A model generated the notes under the pieces. It saw nothing but the letters and a program-made list of their open reading frames with translations. It searched no databases and was not told the origin of the DNA. This document shows positions 61,185 to 64,000 of a stretch of DNA of 64,000 nucleotides, piece by piece. Each line of letters begins with the position of its first letter. The stretch's first letter is position 1. The DNA comes from Nitrospira sp. Lineage in GTDB: Bacteria > Nitrospirota > Nitrospiria > Nitrospirales > Nitrospiraceae. The translations under genes and the position numbers were made by a program. The stretch covers positions 50,156-114,155 of the forward strand of contig JAFEBL010000014.1 in assembly GCA_018242665.1 (NCBI GenBank), written 5' to 3'.

Positions 61185-62818
61185 GACATCGCCCAGTAGC
61201 GCCGCCAACGTTTGTCACCCTCGTAGCGGACCGCGCCTCGATCAATCAGCTGATCCAACGCGCGCTTGATCTGTTTAGGGTGGATCTCGGCGCCCACGCG
61301 CCGATGAATCTCGCTGACGGCGGATCGCGGGTACCGCTGCAGGTCTTCGAGCACGAGCGCGGCCAATCGGTGGGGTTCGATGCGCTTGAGCGTGGTTGGC
61401 CCGCTGAATTCCAGGCCTCGCAGCAAGCCCGGATCGACGAAGTAGCGAGTGGCCTGGGTGCGCCCCGAACTTTGCACGAGTTGCCAATCCAGCAGGCGCT
61501 TGAGCCAGGGCTGCAGTGCTTCGACCGATAGCAGTTCAAGGGTGGTTGCCAGCTCGCGAGCGGTCAGTGCGTCGTGCTGCGCCAGCAAGCCCAGGGCAAT
61601 GCGTTCGCGCTGGGTGAGTTGATATGTTTGGTCGGCCTTGGCCATGAAGTCGATGACTTCGGGCTTGAGAATGCGGCGACGCACGGTGACCTGAACTCGG
61701 TCATGGGTTTCAATCAGCTCCGGCGTCGGGCGGCCTTGCGAGAGCAGTACTTCAAAGATCTTGTCGAAGCCACTGCCTTCGCGTTCCATCAGCTTCAGGT
61801 CGTGGAACAGGCGGGCCAGATGCTCGTTGCGGCGAACCGTGGTGTGCAGCACGTTCTGCGGCGTCACGCCCAGCGGCAGCGGGCCGGGGTTGACCACTTC
61901 CAGACGGTCTGGGTGCAGATTCAAAAAGATGTCACCGCGCTGGGTGTACGGGCGGTGCACGAGGGCATTGACCAATAGCTCACGCACCACGATTTCATCG
62001 AAGGCGGGCACGTTCTGGCGGTACAGGCCATCAGGCAGTTCATAGCGTTCGCGAAAGTCTGGTACCTCCTGCCAGACCGCCTCGATCAGCTCCATCGGAT
62101 TGAGCGTGTGATCGTCCCAGACCAGCTTGTTGACCTTTTGAGCCTGCTCGTCGTACTTGATGAACTGGATCACCGGTGCCGTGGTGAGTTGGGCACGGTG
62201 ATGCTGGCTACCAAAGCAGAGCACGCCTAGATTGGTGAGGGTCTGTCCTTGTGCGAGCTGGTAGTGGTCAAGCAGTTCGTCGTTGGACTTCTCCTTGACT
62301 GAGGCTTTGACGCGGTCGGACGAGCGCAAGGCCTGCAGCAGTTTGTCGCATTTGGCGGCATCGACCTCGGTGCGAGGAACCCGCAGAGTGGTCTGCGTTT
62401 CCCACGGCAACGCGGAACGCTCGCTGGCGAGCCGCATCACATCATCGCCGGTGACGGGCTTGTTCTGATCAGCCACACGCAGGAAGTATCGGCCGTCGGT
62501 GGTGGACGCCACCGACGGGGTACGAGGAATGCGTAACTCGATGTACTGACCACCATTCGGGGCGGTGACAACATCCGGTAGCACGGCCACATTAACCGTG
62601 CGCTCCGCCAACTTGCGCCGAACGGTGTCGGGCAGGCTGGTGGGGATGCGTTGGTCGGCAGGGGGTTGCTCCTGATCATCCTCGATTCCGAGCAGCAGTC
62701 GGCCTCCCGTTGCATTGGCAAATGCGATGCAATCTTTGGCGATTTCGTTCCAGTCCGTCGTCTTACCGGTCACCGCTCGAAGGGATTTGCGGTCGACCTC
62801 TTGACCTTCCAGGCTCAA
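61181..62818 (-). CDS. AlbA_2/Schlafen-like ATP-binding protein in restriction operon
   Basis: 545 residues. The N-terminal AlbA_2-like part has LEGQEVDRKSLRAVTGKTTDW and AFANATGGRLLLGIEDD. A middle HATPase_c_4-like domain has FDEIVVRELLVNALVHRPYT, and FHDLKLMEREGSGFDKIFEVL follows. Winged-helix-like segments end the protein (ERIALGLLAQHDALTARELAT). The only in-frame start is TTG 62818, as an in-frame stop lies just upstream and no ATG is available. Such proteins often regulate or accompany restriction systems, so it may control hsd expression or act as an accessory. Confidence 0.8.
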   Translation of the reverse strand: MSLEGQEVDRKSLRAVTGKTTDWNEIAKDCIAFANATGGRLLLGIEDDQEQPPADQRIPTSLPDTVRRKLAERTVNVAVLPDVVTAPNGGQYIELRIPRTPSVASTTDGRYFLRVADQNKPVTGDDVMRLASERSALPWETQTTLRVPRTEVDAAKCDKLLQALRSSDRVKASVKEKSNDELLDHYQLAQGQTLTNLGVLCFGSQHHRAQLTTAPVIQFIKYDEQAQKVNKLVWDDHTLNPMELIEAVWQEVPDFRERYELPDGLYRQNVPAFDEIVVRELLVNALVHRPYTQRGDIFLNLHPDRLEVVNPGPLPLGVTPQNVLHTTVRRNEHLARLFHDLKLMEREGSGFDKIFEVLLSQGRPTPELIETHDRVQVTVRRRILKPEVIDFMAKADQTYQLTQRERIALGLLAQHDALTARELATTLELLSVEALQPWLKRLLDWQLVQSSGRTQATRYFVDPGLLRGLEFSGPTTLKRIEPHRLAALVLEDLQRYPRSAVSEIHRRVGAEIHPKQIKRALDQLIDRGAVRYEGDKRWRRYWAMS

Positions 62819-62962
62819 ATGGAGCTTCCCTCGATCAGGTTCATCATTTCTCTACTCTTGATTCCATTCTTCTCCGCAACCATCTGGACGCGGCCATAAA
62901 TCGGCGCCAGTCTACCAGACAGTCACTTCATCAGCCAGTGAACAAAGCGACCACGTCGGTGA

Positions 62963-63616
62963 TCACGCCCCACCGAACGGCTTCTTCTTAAGCAAATAGA
63001 CGCGCTCTGTGGCCGGGCAGCGTCCTTTGAGGCCGCCGGGGACCTCGAGGCTGGTGAGGACCGTGATGTCGTATCGTCGGCCGTAATGCTGCTGGATCTC
63101 TTCGGTAGTGACCGAGAAGGGCGGGCCCTCCATCGCACGCTGGTCATACTCAAAGGAGATGAGTAGCTGCGGTGCATGGGCGGTGAGCGTCATGAGATGT
63201 GCGGCATATCGAGCACGCATGCCGTGCGGCAGAGCGACCAAGGCTGCGCGGTCATAAACGGCATCGACCGGGCCGAGCAATTCAGGCGTCACATTGAAAA
63301 TGTCGCCCACGAAGATGTCGAGCTGCGGGGCACGGTAGTGATCGAGTGCGCCAACTCGCGTGATCGTCGGTGTCACGCCGAGCTCCGCAAACAATTGCTC
63401 GATAGCCACGGCGCTCAATTCCGCCCCGGCCACTCGATAGCCGCGGGAGAGCAACCACCCGATATCGAGCGTTTTGCCGCAGAGCGGCAAGAATATGCGG
63501 CTGCCTCTCGCCAGCGACAATTCGTCGACGTACTTCACAAGCAGTTCATTTGCTTCACTCTTGTGAAAACCGATTTCATTGGTGGCCCACCGGTCATGCC
63601 AAAACTGTGCGTCCAT
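62963..63616 (-). CDS. Thiopurine S-methyltransferase family protein
   Basis: 217 residues of the TPMT-type SAM methyltransferase: MDAQFWHDRWATNEIGFH at the start, FLPLCGKTLDIGWLLSRGYRVAGAELS with the SAM-binding GxG-like loop, DAVYDRAALVALP and SVTTEEIQQHYG. In bacteria, this family detoxifies tellurite, selenite or thiols. GGGAGG precedes ATG 63616. Upstream of the restriction operon in the same direction. Confidence 0.92.
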   Translation of the reverse strand: MDAQFWHDRWATNEIGFHKSEANELLVKYVDELSLARGSRIFLPLCGKTLDIGWLLSRGYRVAGAELSAVAIEQLFAELGVTPTITRVGALDHYRAPQLDIFVGDIFNVTPELLGPVDAVYDRAALVALPHGMRARYAAHLMTLTAHAPQLLISFEYDQRAMEGPPFSVTTEEIQQHYGRRYDITVLTSLEVPGGLKGRCPATERVYLLKKKPFGGA

Positions 63617-63690
63617 GCGTTCAGACCTCCCTGGAAATGACATTGCCTGTCGAGCTCAGACCATATCGGACCGATAGGGCGTTCAGGAAA

Positions 63691-63720
63691 GAAAAAAGGG
63701 CTCGGAGAGTCTCCGAGCCC
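63691..63720 (-). terminator. Rho-independent terminator
   Basis: GGGCTCGGAG-AGT-CTCCGAGCCC is a perfect 10-bp stem with a 3-base loop, followed on the minus strand by TTTTTTCTTT. It lies about 170 bp beyond the tmRNA 3' end on the same strand, and may end the tmRNA precursor. Strong and typical. Confidence 0.85.
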
Positions 63721-63889
63721 TTACTGAATGATCCGCCAGCGCATCGACATCAAACCACTGAAGGAGTGTGTCCCGTCGCCCCCGGAACCATTTCTATTGG
63801 CTCCGGGTCGAGCGAGCTGTAAAGGGCACTCACTTGAGGTGAAGTATCCCCGCGCACATGTGAGGTGCGGGGTCGCACGAAGTGCGGTT

Positions 63890-64000
63890 TGGTGGAGGCG
63901 AGGGGAGTTGAACCCCTGTCCGAAGATCGTCGGCACATCGCGTCTACATGTGTAGCCGATTCTTTGAGCTTCGCAGCGACCCACGCCTATCGGCCGGCTT
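63890..64000 (-). ncRNA. ssrA: tmRNA (3' part, window ends inside gene)
   Basis: On the minus strand the sequence ends GGACAGGGGTTCAACTCCCC then TCGCCTCCACCA, the tRNA-like 3' domain of tmRNA: a T arm (GGTTCAACTCC) and an encoded CCA. Upstream lies a structured region with AAGCTCAAAGAATCGGCTAC and ACATGTAGACGCGATGTG. The tag-peptide frame and 5' end lie beyond the window. tmRNA rescues stalled ribosomes. Confidence 0.85.

Noticed and set aside
63721..63984. 87-codon minus-strand frame through tmRNA
   Set aside because: It overlaps the tmRNA tRNA-like domain, so it is structural RNA sequence rather than a gene.

Overview
The window is a bacterial chromosome segment that looks like Nitrospira (phylum Nitrospirota). 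The inference rests on an NADH dehydrogenase operon with two nuoM genes, many genes resembling those I associate with Nitrospira, a high-GC sequence with short intergenic gaps, and dispersed palindromic repeats. No 16S rRNA or nitrite oxidoreductase gene is present, so the assignment is inference.

Layout. 1-12430 (+): complex I operon nuoC(partial)-D-G-I-J-K-L-M-M2-N; nuoE, nuoF and nuoH are not between the genes where they usually sit. NuoL has a lengthened C-terminal amphipathic region, as expected for a complex with four antiporter-like subunits. 12580-16209 (+): CHASE3 histidine kinase, Rcp1-like response regulator and a hybrid kinase. 16336-18651: small secreted proteins, rhodanese, pyrE. 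18865-25783 (-) and 25923-27258 (+): a divergent cluster with photolyase, DUF523/DUF1722, a TIGR01777 epimerase, DUF4149, a CbiX-like chelatase and two zinc-ribbon paralogues. It is headed by a MerR-B12 regulator of CarH/LitR type. The gap between the two arms carries three direct repeats at an exact 22-bp period plus one inverted copy lying inside a consensus promoter: a likely light-responsive, adenosylcobalamin-dependent regulon.

27290-31160: rnhA, an orphan FliL-like protein, PilZ, an integrase relic and tRNA-Leu(CAG). 31338-37302: a truncated SF1-helicase-like protein, rplI, glyA, nrdR and a two-component pair whose kinase has an N-terminal nucleotide-binding (Rossmann) domain. 37534-44993: lpxC behind a sigma-54-type promoter, an 18-residue Lys/Ala peptide gene, a HARE-HTH regulator, suhB-type phosphatase, an AhpD-like protein, a B12/radical SAM enzyme of the RiPP C-methyltransferase type, pterin dehydratase, CBS protein and GDPD. 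44994-46165 has no convincing gene but holds structured repeats. 46166-55407: two DUF4412 proteins, PPK2, macro domain, otsB, a membrane-sensor/OtsA fusion, GH15, cupredoxin-like lipoprotein and a nitrobindin-like protein. 55509-62818 (-): a Type I restriction-modification operon (AlbA_2/ATPase, a 58-aa coupled ORF, hsdR, hsdS, hsdM). 62963-64000 (-): TPMT-type methyltransferase and the 3' end of tmRNA.

The most interesting items are the B12 light-sensor operator array and its regulon, the second NuoM that lacks the usual TM7 lysine, the Rossmann-histidine kinase fusion, the sensor-OtsA fusion, the coupled 58-aa gene in the restriction operon, and the tiny Lys/Ala peptide gene. All family assignments are from motif recognition by eye; no database search was run.
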